A stretch of DNA of 64,000 nt, from positions 1 through 64,000 of the forward strand of contig JAUSAW010000009.1 in assembly GCA_030652335.1 (NCBI GenBank). Direction: 5' to 3'. Of the stretch, positions 35,999 to 45,308 are shown piece after piece. Within the stretch, counting starts at the first letter, position 1. Every line of letters begins with the position of its first letter. A program made the position numbers and the translations under genes. Source of the DNA: Gammaproteobacteria bacterium (GTDB lineage: Bacteria > Pseudomonadota > Gammaproteobacteria > Francisellales > CACEW01). The notes under the pieces were generated by a model. The model was given only the letters and a program-made list of their open reading frames with translations. It was not told the DNA's origin and did no database searches.

Positions 35999-37579
35999 CT
36001 AATGTTCACGAGTCGAGTAGAATTTAATATCCGGCGCTCGCTCTTGAGCTAACTGTAAATTCACCCGAGTCGGAGCTAAATAGGTTAGATGATCATTCGC
36101 ATCCAGTGCTAGATAATCGTAGGCTTTTTCCTTAAAGGTTTCCATAGCCTTGGCATCTTTAGCCTCTACCCATCGAGCCGAATGAATATTGACATTTTCA
36201 TAGATGCATTCCACCCCATACTCGCCCTGTAAACGGAAAGCCACCACGTCGAACTGTAAGGTACCGACCGCACCCAAAATTAAATCATTGCTATTTAAGG
36301 GACGGAATACTTGGGTCGCGCCCTCTTCGGATAACTGCATTAGCCCTTTCTGTAAGGATTTAGCCTTTAAAGGATCTTTTAGTCGCACCCGTCGAAATAG
36401 CTCTGGAGCAAAGTTAGGAATGCCAGTAAATTTAAACTGCTCACCCTCGGTAAAGGTATCGCCAATCTGAATCGCACCATGGTTATGTAAGCCGATAATA
36501 TCACCCGAGTAGGCCTCTTCGATATTTTCACGTTCACCGGCCATAAAAGTTACCGCATTAGAAATAAGAATGGATTTGTCGACGCGGGCGTGAAACATTT
36601 TCATGCCTTTTTTATACTGACCGGAGCAGACTCGCATGAATGCGATTCGATCGCGATGCTGGGGATCCATATTAGCCTGAATTTTAAAGACGAAGCCACT
36701 GAATTTAGTCTCGGTCGGCTGCACTTCGCGAGTGGTAGTTTGACGCGGCAAAGGTGCCGGGGCTATCTCGGTAAAGCTTTCTAATAAACTCTGAATACCG
36801 AAATTTCCTAAGGCGGTACCGAAAAATACCGGGGTTAACTTACCCTCTAAATAAGCCTGCAAGTCAAACTCATGGCTAGCGCCTTTTACTAATTCGATTT
36901 CTTCGCGTAGTTCAGCGGCAAACTCCTCAAGCCTCTCATCTAAAAGAGGGTTATTAATGCCTTTTATAATTTCATAATTATGCAGATGCGAGCCATGCCC
37001 GCCTTCAAACAAATGCACTTCGTCCTTATAGAGGTAATAGCAACCCTTAAAAAACTTGCCTTGACCTATTGGCCAGGACATCGGTGCGCATTTAATATTA
37101 AGCACGGTTTCGATTTCATCTAATAGCTCTAATGGGCTTCTAATATCGCGGTCGACTTTATTGATAAAGGTTAAAATAGGCGTATCGCGTAAGCGGCAGA
37201 CTTCCATCAATTTAATGGTTCTAGCCTCCACGCCTTTCGCTGCATCGATTACCATCAATACTGAGTCGACGGCGGTTAAGGTACGATAGGTATCTTCTGA
37301 GAAGTCTTCATGTCCTGGGGTATCGAGCAGATTGACGATTTTGCCATTGAATTCAAATTGCATCACCGAGGTCGTGACCGAAATCCCCCGCTGCTTTTCC
37401 ATTTCCATCCAGTCGGAAGTCGCGTGCTTAGTATTTTTGCGCCCTTTTACGGTTCCGGCTAACTGAATCGCTCCGCCCCATAATAATAACTTTTCGGTTA
37501 AGGTGGTTTTACCGGCATCCGGATGCGAAATAATCGCAAAGCTGCGTCGCTTACTTACTGACTGGAGAAATTCGGACAT
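35999..37579 (-). CDS. prfC: Peptide chain release factor 3
   Basis: A GTPase that recycles RF1 and RF2 from the ribosome after termination. The 526-aa protein shows the G1 motif [13 protein letters not shown], switch regions with [12 protein letters not shown], the G3 motif [14 protein letters not shown], the G4 motif NKVDRD, and the RF3-specific middle and C-terminal domains ([29 protein letters not shown]). It is a stand-alone gene upstream of adk. Confidence 0.97.
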   Translation of the reverse strand: MSEFLQSVSKRRSFAIISHPDAGKTTLTEKLLLWGGAIQLAGTVKGRKNTKHATSDWMEMEKQRGISVTTSVMQFEFNGKIVNLLDTPGHEDFSEDTYRTLTAVDSVLMVIDAAKGVEARTIKLMEVCRLRDTPILTFINKVDRDIRSPLELLDEIETVLNIKCAPMSWPIGQGKFFKGCYYLYKDEVHLFEGGHGSHLHNYEIIKGINNPLLDERLEEFAAELREEIELVKGASHEFDLQAYLEGKLTPVFFGTALGNFGIQSLLESFTEIAPAPLPRQTTTREVQPTETKFSGFVFKIQANMDPQHRDRIAFMRVCSGQYKKGMKMFHARVDKSILISNAVTFMAGERENIEEAYSGDIIGLHNHGAIQIGDTFTEGEQFKFTGIPNFAPELFRRVRLKDPLKAKSLQKGLMQLSEEGATQVFRPLNSNDLILGAVGTLQFDVVAFRLQGEYGVECIYENVNIHSARWVEAKDAKAMETFKEKAYDYLALDANDHLTYLAPTRVNLQLAQERAPDIKFYSTREH

Positions 37580-37657
37580 ATCGTCGCCTTAATTAAAATC
37601 AAGCGATTATAGGCTTTTTAGCGTTGGAAATAAACCACCTTAAAGGCCTGTCTTGAA

Positions 37658-39709
37658 TTAAGACCCTGGATGCGGCTCGCCTTCTGCATCAATGCGCATG
37701 GATTCAGTCTGCTTGTGCTTATAGAAGGGTTTTTCTCTACTAGGCCATTCTTTACGGGCTTGATTTAACATCGCTTCGATTATTGGATCAGCTGCTTTGT
37801 AGTCTTTTGGCACTGACGATGGATTAGCCCCTGACTGAAGTAAGCTACGCACCATCTCAACATCTCCTTTGACAGCGGCCAAAAGAAGAGGAGCAATGCC
37901 TACTAGATTAGCCTTATTGACATCAATCTCTGGATGTTTCAATAGAGCCTTCGCAGCTTTAATATGCCCTTTTTGAACAGCAAGGTAGAGAGATGTATGG
38001 CCTTTCACATCAGCCTTATTAACATCTATTCCTGGATGCTTCAACAGCGCTTGTATCACCTTAACAGACCCCGCTTCAGCAGCAACACATAGGGGTGAAA
38101 AACCTGCCGGGCTAGCCTTATTAACGTCAATATTTCGATGCTTCAATAGCATTACTACCCCGTCAGCCCATCCATTTTGAACAGCAGTGTATAACGGTGT
38201 TGCACCCATTAAATTAACTTTATTAATATCAATTTCAGCTCGTTCTAATAGAGCAATCATTACTTCAATATGCTTATTTTGAGCAGCAATAAAAAGTGCA
38301 GTGCAACCTTGCAAGGCAGCTTTATTAATATCGATTCTTGCATGCTTCAATAGAATATGAACCACATCAACTTGCCCCTCTTGAGATGCGACAAATAATG
38401 CGGTAGACCCGTTAAGGTCAGCCACATTCACATCTGTCTTCGGAATTTTAAGCATGTAACTAATAATTGAAGGATCTACTTTACCCAGTACTGCCTTTAT
38501 CAATAACGGGGTGCCTCTAAGAGAGATCTGTATATATTCTGGGTGTTTATCCAAAATTGCGCAAACCGTATGGAAATCTGAAAACTCAATTGATTGCGCC
38601 AATAAATCTATCTGCTTATCTTCAGCTAAAGTAGATAGTGTTGCTTGCATTGCCTCATAAGTATTTATGCCGTCAAATTCCCAAAGAAACAAATGCATCT
38701 CAGAATCAAATTGTTCTAAATATTTTATTTTAGAATACAGCTCCTCAGCATTTGTAAAAAATAGAAACCCTCTATTAGGGTCAAAAAACTTGATTTTGCC
38801 TTCATGCTTTTGAATTAACATAGCATGCCTGACTGTACACAAGCGATAAATAACACCTTCTTTTAACGAGTCAGCCAGTTTGACAAAAAACTTACTACCA
38901 GTACCAGCCTTTTTTAAAACACTTTTATTCCTACTATTTGCCCAAAGCTCTTGAAACAAATCAGCCGGGGTTTTAGCTAACAGGGTAATATGATTACGCA
39001 GCTTCAGCTTGTACTCGCCATACACATTATTGGAGGGCTTATAAATCAAACCATGGCTCTGTTTAGCAATGGCATAAGAAAATAATACATCTGATTCTAA
39101 TCGCTCAACTTTATTATCATTGATAAATGCTTCAATTTCTTTTGGGTCCAGCATACTAAACAAATTACACAGGCCATGACAAATACCCATATTCCCCTGC
39201 CCATATCTTATGTCTACCAGTGACATTAAATAAACTTGATCAAATGCAATTTCTCTAGGAAAAAGCCCCAACGGCTCCATGACAGGAATTGAAATGACTG
39301 CGGCAGCATCAGTAAAGCTTTCAGAGGCAGAAGGCAAAGCAGGAACAGTAGTATCATACTCCTTAACCACTATAGAATCTTTTTCACCCACTGGCCTTCC
39401 CCTCTCTTCTTCTAAAGCATCAAGCTTCAGCTCCAATGGTAAAGTTTGCCCCATAGCCTGGCTCACCAATAGCAATAGCATGAAAAACAGAAACATGGGG
39501 TTTCTAGAAGAACCCCTCATCTTCGATAGCATGAATGACGGCATAGCTCTTTTACTGACAACAAACTTTTCAGTAGCCATCTCAAGGGAAAGAGCTGGAT
39601 CAATTTTTTCGGAGCTGGGACGCAAGGATACTTTTACGCGACTTCTTAGCGACTGCTTGTAAATATACTGTCCAGTGCTTTTTCTATAGCGCTGTGCGGA
39701 TATTGGCAT
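37658..39709 (-). CDS. YopT/C58-like cysteine protease domain fused to ankyrin repeats
   Basis: A 683-aa candidate effector. A basic N-terminus and a hydrophobic stretch (about 71-87, MFLFFMLLLLVSQAMG), signal-like but internal, precede a domain of about 150-345. Its motifs fit a papain-like C58 (YopT/AvrPphB) protease: Cys177 in NMGICHGLCNLF, His295 in VRHAMLI and Asp310 in KFFDPNRGF, with the HA...FDPN.G spacing of that family. About eight ankyrin repeats follow (370-650), with the consensus TALFVASQEGQVDVVHILLK and DINKA. Members of C58 cleave host GTPases or kinases. That this one is translocated and active is inference. A start at residue 56 (MPSFMLSKMRG) would put the hydrophobic segment at the N-terminus. 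Confidence 0.8.
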   Translation of the reverse strand: MPISAQRYRKSTGQYIYKQSLRSRVKVSLRPSSEKIDPALSLEMATEKFVVSKRAMPSFMLSKMRGSSRNPMFLFFMLLLLVSQAMGQTLPLELKLDALEEERGRPVGEKDSIVVKEYDTTVPALPSASESFTDAAAVISIPVMEPLGLFPREIAFDQVYLMSLVDIRYGQGNMGICHGLCNLFSMLDPKEIEAFINDNKVERLESDVLFSYAIAKQSHGLIYKPSNNVYGEYKLKLRNHITLLAKTPADLFQELWANSRNKSVLKKAGTGSKFFVKLADSLKEGVIYRLCTVRHAMLIQKHEGKIKFFDPNRGFLFFTNAEELYSKIKYLEQFDSEMHLFLWEFDGINTYEAMQATLSTLAEDKQIDLLAQSIEFSDFHTVCAILDKHPEYIQISLRGTPLLIKAVLGKVDPSIISYMLKIPKTDVNVADLNGSTALFVASQEGQVDVVHILLKHARIDINKAALQGCTALFIAAQNKHIEVMIALLERAEIDINKVNLMGATPLYTAVQNGWADGVVMLLKHRNIDVNKASPAGFSPLCVAAEAGSVKVIQALLKHPGIDVNKADVKGHTSLYLAVQKGHIKAAKALLKHPEIDVNKANLVGIAPLLLAAVKGDVEMVRSLLQSGANPSSVPKDYKAADPIIEAMLNQARKEWPSREKPFYKHKQTESMRIDAEGEPHPGS

Positions 39710-39763
39710 ATAAATAACCTATCATAGGAAAGTCACATTATATAAATACGTATGGTGTGAAAT

Positions 39764-39810
39764 TAAAAAATAATCAGGCAGGTCTCTTATTGGTTTGTAA
39801 GAGGCCTGCC
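39764..39810 (-). terminator. Terminator of the MACPF/CDC-like gene
   Basis: On the minus strand GGCAGGCCTCTTA and TAAGAGACCTGCC pair with one mismatch around an 8-base loop. They are followed by TGATTATTTTTTAATT, just past the stop at 39825. Confidence 0.75.
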
Positions 39811-39824
39811 ATGATAATATTATC

Positions 39825-41894
39825 TTATACTGCTTTATCTAAGTATTGCTCTAAAGTTTCACCCCTTCTTCTATGCAATAGAGCGAATGGTCCAACAGCC
39901 GCAGGAGTTGCTGCAGGAAGTGGCCGAGGTATAGCCGCAATAGCAGAAGGCGCTATTGTATGGCCAATTGCATCAAGCTTACGAAGAAAAGTGGGTCTCG
40001 ATATCTCTTCTCTGACAATAGTTCGATCTGAGAAGTAAAGCCCAATGTCTACTTCAGGTACTGCCGCATAAACCTTAAGAGTATATTGATTTATTGGCGG
40101 AGGACCGGCTCCTATTCCTGCTGGAATTGGAGCTGGAATTGGATTTGGAGCGTGATATCTGCTTTTAAATTTAAATCTGTCGCCATGAGCATGATATTTA
40201 ACAAAATCTTTATCCACCAGAGCATATTGGTTCATTGGTGTAATATCACAAACATCATGATAAACAAGCCTCTTTCCTTGCAATGTAATATGAAAGTCAG
40301 CGTCGCCTACTAACGTGGGAGGCAAGGATATGCCGTGTGTCACATAAGGATTTTGCGCTGCAATGGTTACGACAGCTGTATCGAGAGGTTCTACTGCATA
40401 AGGTCTGTCTGCTGTAACTTGAGGCCCAGCATAGGCTGCAAAATATAAATTATGAACACGATCTGGGATCCTTAAGGTAAATACATCACTTTCTATTTCA
40501 TGAATCCATCTGGTACGATCTACAGGGCAGCTTATAACCTTGAGTAAAGCTCTGCCTGCCAAGCCTCGTAGTTCATCTTGGATATTCTTCAGATATTCCG
40601 AAATAATACCCCCAGGTCTGACAAGTTCCCCGCCGCTGTTACGTTGCTCAGCTAGGTTAAGCGCTAAAATAGGTGCTGTTGTAACTGCGTCTCTAAAAAT
40701 ATTATTTCTAAGCTGTGTAATTTCTCCACCCAAATACTCCCGATAAATTTGATCTAGCTTGGCGTATAAATAGTCAAGCCTCCTATGATGCACATCATTT
40801 ACAAGCTCAGGCCTTTCTATCGGAACCAAGCTCTCTACTATCCTCGCATACGATAAAATATGCTCTTGAAATGCATTAGTATTCAACAGCATTTTAGCGT
40901 GATTCCTGCGCCCAAAAATGGCATCCTGCAGAGTGGTTGTCCTTGTGACCGCCTCACGTAAATGTTGTATCAAGGGAGTTGCAGGCTGCGCAAGAACTGG
41001 GGGATTTGCCGCTGGGTCTGCTGCTACAGCAGGTATAGCATCTGGGATGTGATAGCTTTTCATTATTTCATCATAGTCTTCAAATTCATAATGGATAGGA
41101 GCTGGGTCCTTGAGATGGTTTGCAGGGGTATAAAATTTAGCCATGGCATCAACTAACTCACGTAGCGATTGACCATACCCTACCATCGCTCCGGCAATCC
41201 CGTCTGTTTCAATAGCCACATCCATGATGCTTTCAGTTTTAAGTTGAGTTACGTCCCGTTCAAATTTTGCCCTGAGCTCAGCTAAGCTAGCTCCGCTTAA
41301 ACCACCACCAAAGGTAAGGCTTGATTTTTTAGATTTAGTACTAACACTCACTGTTATTAAGGCTACTATTCGTCGGCCATAACTAATTTGACTGATATAT
41401 TTGTTGCCATATTTTTTATAAAACTCTTCAATATCCTCTTGAGTGGTAGCGGGGGCAGCAACAGGCCCAGCAACTCCTGCAGCAATGGGTGGCGGAAGCT
41501 GTAGTCTGTCCTTTGCTGCAGGCGTAAATTCAGGATCGTTGCGTATCCTCCGGCTATACTCCCCATTAACAATTTCAAGAACATAGTAGATATTAGTAGT
41601 ATCAGCTTTTACTTCTCTGCTATAAGCAGCCTCAATTGAAGGAGCAAGAGTGCCAAGAGTGGTCGATAAATTTAGACTACTTTTAAAAATTTTAGTTAGC
41701 TCTGTGGTGGTTCCAGCGATGTGGGTTCGATAATAGGTCGGACTTAATGCAATTTGCTCAATGACCCCTGGTCTTAATGAATCAAAGCCATCTGGGTTTC
41801 CGCCAGGTAGAATAATTTTACTTGGATCGGTTACAAGAGCTCTGCTTCTTCTTTCACCATTAATTGTAGTGAAACCATCCCCTAATCCTAGCAT
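39825..41894 (-). CDS. Probable MACPF/CDC-superfamily pore-forming protein
   Basis: A 689-aa protein. Residues 155-198 read EEFYKKYGNKYISQISYGRR then a strand of ALITVSVSTKSKKSSLTFGG; this combines the MACPF-like FxKYGxxYI motif with the CDC-like YGR followed by a Ser/Thr/Lys-rich hairpin. The upstream stretch (STTLGTLAPSIEAAYSREVK, NIYYVLEIVNGEYSRR) and the downstream block with FYTPANHLKDPAPIHYEF also resemble the cytolysin core. The Trp-rich undecapeptide of CDCs is not present. The rest (350-689) is helical, then Pro-rich, and unrecognised. There is no signal peptide, so export would need a dedicated system. The assignment rests on motif reading and needs profile confirmation. GGGG precedes the ATG. 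Confidence 0.65.
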   Translation of the reverse strand: MLGLGDGFTTINGERRSRALVTDPSKIILPGGNPDGFDSLRPGVIEQIALSPTYYRTHIAGTTTELTKIFKSSLNLSTTLGTLAPSIEAAYSREVKADTTNIYYVLEIVNGEYSRRIRNDPEFTPAAKDRLQLPPPIAAGVAGPVAAPATTQEDIEEFYKKYGNKYISQISYGRRIVALITVSVSTKSKKSSLTFGGGLSGASLAELRAKFERDVTQLKTESIMDVAIETDGIAGAMVGYGQSLRELVDAMAKFYTPANHLKDPAPIHYEFEDYDEIMKSYHIPDAIPAVAADPAANPPVLAQPATPLIQHLREAVTRTTTLQDAIFGRRNHAKMLLNTNAFQEHILSYARIVESLVPIERPELVNDVHHRRLDYLYAKLDQIYREYLGGEITQLRNNIFRDAVTTAPILALNLAEQRNSGGELVRPGGIISEYLKNIQDELRGLAGRALLKVISCPVDRTRWIHEIESDVFTLRIPDRVHNLYFAAYAGPQVTADRPYAVEPLDTAVVTIAAQNPYVTHGISLPPTLVGDADFHITLQGKRLVYHDVCDITPMNQYALVDKDFVKYHAHGDRFKFKSRYHAPNPIPAPIPAGIGAGPPPINQYTLKVYAAVPEVDIGLYFSDRTIVREEISRPTFLRKLDAIGHTIAPSAIAAIPRPLPAATPAAVGPFALLHRRRGETLEQYLDKAV

Positions 41895-42559
41895 AGTATT
41901 GCCCCTTTTTTAAGTTTAGATAAGTCCTTTATCGAACAGCTCCATAATTAAAAAATGAATGCAAAATTTATCTATTTCATAACAGATATTTGCTAGTCTA
42001 TAGTGTTTAAAACGGATTTCAATCATGCTATTTTGAAAAAAAAATCAGGCACTTACTTAAATTGGAAGTATTTTATAAGCTAAAAGGGTTTCAATCTTTA
42101 GCATACTGGCGTTATCGTTTAATACTGCGGCGATAAATAGTCTCTTCCTTATAAACGGGCACTAGTGTCCGGAGCAAATTCTTTGCAGCAACCTATGCAC
42201 CATTCATTACTATTCTGGGGCCCAAAGTTTTTTCATTTCGAGGATTTGGCTCAATATCAATAAGCCGAGACCTGGGCCCATAGCATCCCTGATATCCTAA
42301 TATTCTCATCTTTATACAAAGAGTAATTGTAAATTATTAACTCTAAAAGGATATTTCCACATAAAAGCTTGGGCATTGATACCCTGACATTTACACAATT
42401 GATCAAAATTTAGTTTCACACCAAACGTATAAATATATTTCGCTAGAATCCATGTGATTTAACTTTAAAAAAAGCTTAATTGCAAGCATGAGTAGCTTAA
42501 CGATAACAGACTTAAGGCTCTTAATGCAGCGTACTATCTGCATCGATGCGCGTGGGTAA
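41895..42559. other. Long non-coding stretch in the accessory island
   Basis: About 665 bp without a credible open frame on either strand; the coding gap reaches 725 bp if the downstream toxin starts at 42620. It contains the near-palindrome GGGCACTAGTGTCC near 42160 and two CTGGGCCC-type sequences near 42220 and 42275. No tRNA or known RNA gene was recognised. It may hold decayed DNA or a small RNA. Confidence 0.45.
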
Positions 42560-42592
42560 TTGCAATCACCGAGCAAGTGCGCTATAATGCAC
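42560..42592 (+). promoter_or_regulatory. Promoter and candidate operator of the BrnT/BrnA-like pair
   Basis: TTGCAA (42560-42565), a 17-bp spacer and a perfect TATAAT (42583-42588). An inverted repeat GTGC/GCAC (42577-42580, 42589-42592) straddles the -10, suiting the autorepression usual for toxin-antitoxin operons. Confidence 0.65.
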
Positions 42593-42619
42593 ACAATTAA
42601 TAACATAAAGTGCAATATT

Positions 42620-42907
42620 ATGATTTCTGACAAGCCAATTGAATGGGATGAAGAAAAGAATAAAAAACTTCAAAATGAAAGAGGCATTAGCTTTGAAGCC
42701 ATCGTGACTGCTATTGAAACAGGATGTTTCATAAAAATCCTTAACCACCCCAAACTTAAACATCAAAAAATCTTAGAAGTTGAGCTAGACGGTTATATCG
42801 TGCACGTACCTTATGTTGAAGATGAAACTAAACGATTTTTTAAAGCGGCTTATCACAATAGAAAAGCCACTAAAAACCTCTCAAAGGGAAGCAAAAATGA
42901 GCATTAG
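42620..42907 (+). CDS. BrnT-like toxin
   Basis: A 95-aa protein similar to BrnT, a RelE-fold ribonuclease toxin. It has the N-terminal IEWDEEKNKKLQNERGISFEA (the family usually reads WDxxKxxxNxxKHGISFE), a middle LEVELDGYIVHVPYV, and a C-terminal KAAYHNRKATK matching the ARKAT end. The frame is open back to a TTG at 42560, but that codon is the promoter -35, so the ATG at 42620 is chosen. The antitoxin gene starts 11 bp before its stop. Confidence 0.8.
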   Translation: MISDKPIEWDEEKNKKLQNERGISFEAIVTAIETGCFIKILNHPKLKHQKILEVELDGYIVHVPYVEDETKRFFKAAYHNRKATKNLSKGSKNEH

Positions 42908-43187
42908 AAATTATAAACTTGATCCTGAAGAAATGGAAATTGAAGCGGCCTTTGAGCGTGGTGAATACAAAGCAATGGCTGGAGAAGAAGAAAAACAAAG
43001 CCTTCAAAGGGCCGCTAAAGCTCATGGCAATAAAAACAAGCGCATCAATATTCGAATGACGGACTGGGATTATCGTAAAGCTCAAGAAAAAGCCTTGATG
43101 GAAGGCTTACCTTATCAAACATTCCTAGCTAGCGTTCTTCACAAATATTTGAGCGGCCAGTTAGTTGAACAAAAAATGGTAAGGTAA
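42897..43187 (+). CDS. BrnA/CopG-like antitoxin
   Basis: A 96-aa protein expected to neutralise the preceding toxin and repress the operon. An acidic N-terminal arm (DPEEMEIEAAFERGEYKAM), probably toxin-binding, precedes a ribbon-helix-helix-like C-terminus with RINIRMTDWDYRKAQEKAL and GLPYQTFLASVLHKYLSGQL. The ATG at 42897 has AAAGGGA at the right distance and overlaps the toxin reading frame; longer versions of the frame lie wholly inside the toxin gene and are rejected. Confidence 0.82.
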   Translation: MSIRNYKLDPEEMEIEAAFERGEYKAMAGEEEKQSLQRAAKAHGNKNKRINIRMTDWDYRKAQEKALMEGLPYQTFLASVLHKYLSGQLVEQKMVR

Positions 43188-43246
43188 ACGATGAAAACCC
43201 TTACAAAGGGCTGTCTTCTAATGTATTAACTAGGATACACTCTTGA

Positions 43247-43720
43247 TTACAACAAACTTAAAGACATCAAAATGGCATCTTCTTTTTGATTAGGGACCTG
43301 AGTCTCATAATAGTCTTTACGCATACCCATTTTTTGAAAGCCACGTTTTTTATAAAGCTCTAAAGCTGCTTGATTAGAGGTACGAACCTCAAGATATAAC
43401 ATCTGGGCCTTTTTACTCTTGGCGATATGAATTAAATGATTTAGTAATTTTTCGCCATAGCCTTGACGATAATAAGTAGGCGCCACCGAAAGCGACAATA
43501 ATTCTGCCTCGTCTATCACCACCGATATTACGCCGAAGGCAAATAGTTCATCGCTATCCTCGCTCGCGATACCCCAGACTTGAGTGTGAGCTGCCAATAA
43601 GCTATCGCGCATGACGGAAGCCGACCACCTGGCGGCTGTTGAGGCTTGGCGTTCGATAGCCATAATCTGAATTAGATCATTTAAAGTCAGTAATTTAAAT
43701 TGAAAACCCGGCAAAGTCAT
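43247..43720 (-). CDS. rimI: Ribosomal protein S18-alanine N-acetyltransferase-like
   Basis: A 157-aa GNAT-family acetyltransferase. The acetyl-CoA binding motif reads VAPTYYRQGYGEKLLNHLI (R/Q-x-x-G-x-G/A), and LYLEVRTSNQAALELYKKRGFQKMGMRKDYY is the RimI-type C-terminus. RimI acetylates the N-terminal alanine of S18. The gene overlaps the 3' end of the holD-like gene by 26 bp, reproducing the E. coli holD-rimI order. Confidence 0.92.
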   Translation of the reverse strand: MTLPGFQFKLLTLNDLIQIMAIERQASTAARWSASVMRDSLLAAHTQVWGIASEDSDELFAFGVISVVIDEAELLSLSVAPTYYRQGYGEKLLNHLIHIAKSKKAQMLYLEVRTSNQAALELYKKRGFQKMGMRKDYYETQVPNQKEDAILMSLSLL

Positions 43721-44138
43721 TCATCACCTGTCGTTTATTCTCCACGTTATTGATAACGCGGCTTAAAGCTAGAGTTTCAAAATAACGAATTCTTAGCTCA
43801 GAATCAAGCGCTAAACGTAACGGTACGCCAAAACTTAAGATTTGCACCGCTTGAGATTCATCGATTAAATGATGTAAAGGGATGGAGCCTGACTGGTCCG
43901 GGCTTAAAAAAGCGAGATTATACGTATCAGGCGATAATTTTAACCAGCGCATAATTCCAGCGAAAAGCTCCGTAAGATTTTGCCAATTTTGCTGATCTTC
44001 AGCAGAGGCCAGGATAAGAGTAGCTCGCTGCTGTAACGCTTCATTAATGCTGAATTCGTATACTATAGGTTTCGGCGGCGTATAGGGCAGCCAAATATCA
44101 AGCCCTATAGCCTGTAAACTTTCTAGCGCAGAATTCAT
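43695..44138 (-). CDS. holD: DNA polymerase III psi subunit-like protein
   Basis: A 147-aa protein. The sequence is poorly conserved but has the HolD layout: N-terminal LQAIGLDIWLPYTPP (like QLGITQWSLRRP), a central ATLILASAEDQQNW strand-helix and GIMRWLKLSPDTYNLAFLSPD. Psi links the clamp loader through chi to single-strand-binding protein. The position directly before rimI, with overlapping frames, is the main support. Its start overlaps the pssA stop by 4 bp. Confidence 0.65.
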   Translation of the reverse strand: MNSALESLQAIGLDIWLPYTPPKPIVYEFSINEALQQRATLILASAEDQQNWQNLTELFAGIMRWLKLSPDTYNLAFLSPDQSGSIPLHHLIDESQAVQILSFGVPLRLALDSELRIRYFETLALSRVINNVENKRQVMNDFAGFSI

Positions 44139-44923
44139 GCGGATTTTTGGCGCTTATTTTTAAGCGAAATCAAGCCATTTATCGGCCCGGTTAACGCATA
44201 GCCTACAAATAATAAGAACAGCGCTTGCGCAGGTCGATAGGAAATGCAGACCAAGGCTAGCATCATTAACACCAGCACGGTAAAGCGCACATTGGCCTTA
44301 AGATCGATATCTTTATAGCTACGATAACGGATATTGCTGACCTGCAAAAAGGATAGGGTCAACACGATGACCATAGTGATAAGCGAAATAGGTAGTCCAC
44401 TTAGATCATAGGTACTACCAACCCAGACCACGCCTGCCAATACAGCAGCAGCAGCCGGGCAAGGCAGACCGAAGAAGAAACGCTTGTCTTCAGGCAAAGT
44501 ATTAAATTTAGCGAGACGCATAGCCACGCAAGCCACGAAAATAAAGGCCGTTAGCCAGCCAATTTTGTGTACGCCAAACTGAACCAAATCCGCCAGGCTC
44601 CAGTTATAGACCAATAAGGCCGGCGATACGCCAAAGGCTAACAAATCGGATAGGCTATCGTATTGCGCGCCGAAGGCGCTCTGCGCGTTGATTAAGCGTG
44701 CGACTCGACCATCTAAGCTGTCGAATATTAAACAGATAAAGACCGCTATCGCCCCTAAAATAAAATGCTGATTCATGCTGGCTACGATGCCATAAAATCC
44801 TGAAAATAAACTGCCGGTGGTAAACAAGTTTGGCAGGATATAAATACCGCGCTTACGCTGCTGGGTGCCTGGTTCTTCTAGCTCTACAGCGTTATCATTT
44901 TCTGGATTAATTTGCTCAGCCAT
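44135..44923 (-). CDS. pssA: CDP-diacylglycerol--serine O-phosphatidyltransferase
   Basis: An integral membrane enzyme that makes phosphatidylserine, the precursor of phosphatidylethanolamine. The 262-aa protein has the CDP-alcohol phosphotransferase motif DSLDGRVARLINAQSAFGAQYDSLSD (core DGxxAR...GxxxDxxxD) and about seven hydrophobic segments, beginning with YILPNLFTTGSLFSGFYGI. It is of the type II, membrane-embedded class. It is the first gene of a pssA-holD-rimI run. Confidence 0.94.
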   Translation of the reverse strand: MAEQINPENDNAVELEEPGTQQRKRGIYILPNLFTTGSLFSGFYGIVASMNQHFILGAIAVFICLIFDSLDGRVARLINAQSAFGAQYDSLSDLLAFGVSPALLVYNWSLADLVQFGVHKIGWLTAFIFVACVAMRLAKFNTLPEDKRFFFGLPCPAAAAVLAGVVWVGSTYDLSGLPISLITMVIVLTLSFLQVSNIRYRSYKDIDLKANVRFTVLVLMMLALVCISYRPAQALFLLFVGYALTGPINGLISLKNKRQKSA

Positions 44924-44990
44924 TTTTTATGCTCGGATTTGATTCAACTATTTGCTAATTATGCAGTATAATACCGCGCAAAGCTACATA

Positions 44991-45308
44991 ATGATAAATG
45001 AGACCATGACCAAAAAGCCAGGCAGCAATAGAATCATAATCGAAGGCGTTACTGACGAAGGTAAAAAATTCCACCCAGCCGATTGGGCGGAACGCGTCAG
45101 TGGGAGCTTATCGACCTTTCGTAATCGCCGCATAATCTACTCGCCACTATTGCAACCTGCCGAAAAAGATGGCAATAAATGCGTCATTATCGATGATGAG
45201 CTTAAAGATATTCATCCTGAGCTTTATAAAGAAATACTCGATTTTGCCCAGTCTAACCATTTAAAAGTGGGTAAAGATGAAACGGGTGAAGAAGAAACTG
45301 GATCCTGA
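44991..45308 (+). CDS. DUF3579 family protein
   Basis: A small conserved proteobacterial protein of unknown function. The DUF3579 pattern is clear: IIIEGVTDEGKKFHPADWAERVSGSLSTF, then IIYSPLLQP, NKCVIIDDELKDIHPELY and LDFAQSNHLKV. The frame is open from 44952, but TATAAT lies at 44968-44973, so translation most likely starts at the ATG 44991 or 45006. It is transcribed divergently from pssA. Confidence 0.85.
   Translation: MINETMTKKPGSNRIIIEGVTDEGKKFHPADWAERVSGSLSTFRNRRIIYSPLLQPAEKDGNKCVIIDDELKDIHPELYKEILDFAQSNHLKVGKDETGEEETGS

Noticed and set aside
42403..42633. Minus-strand frame across the BrnT promoter
   Set aside because: It overlaps the clear promoter and start of the toxin gene and resembles no protein.
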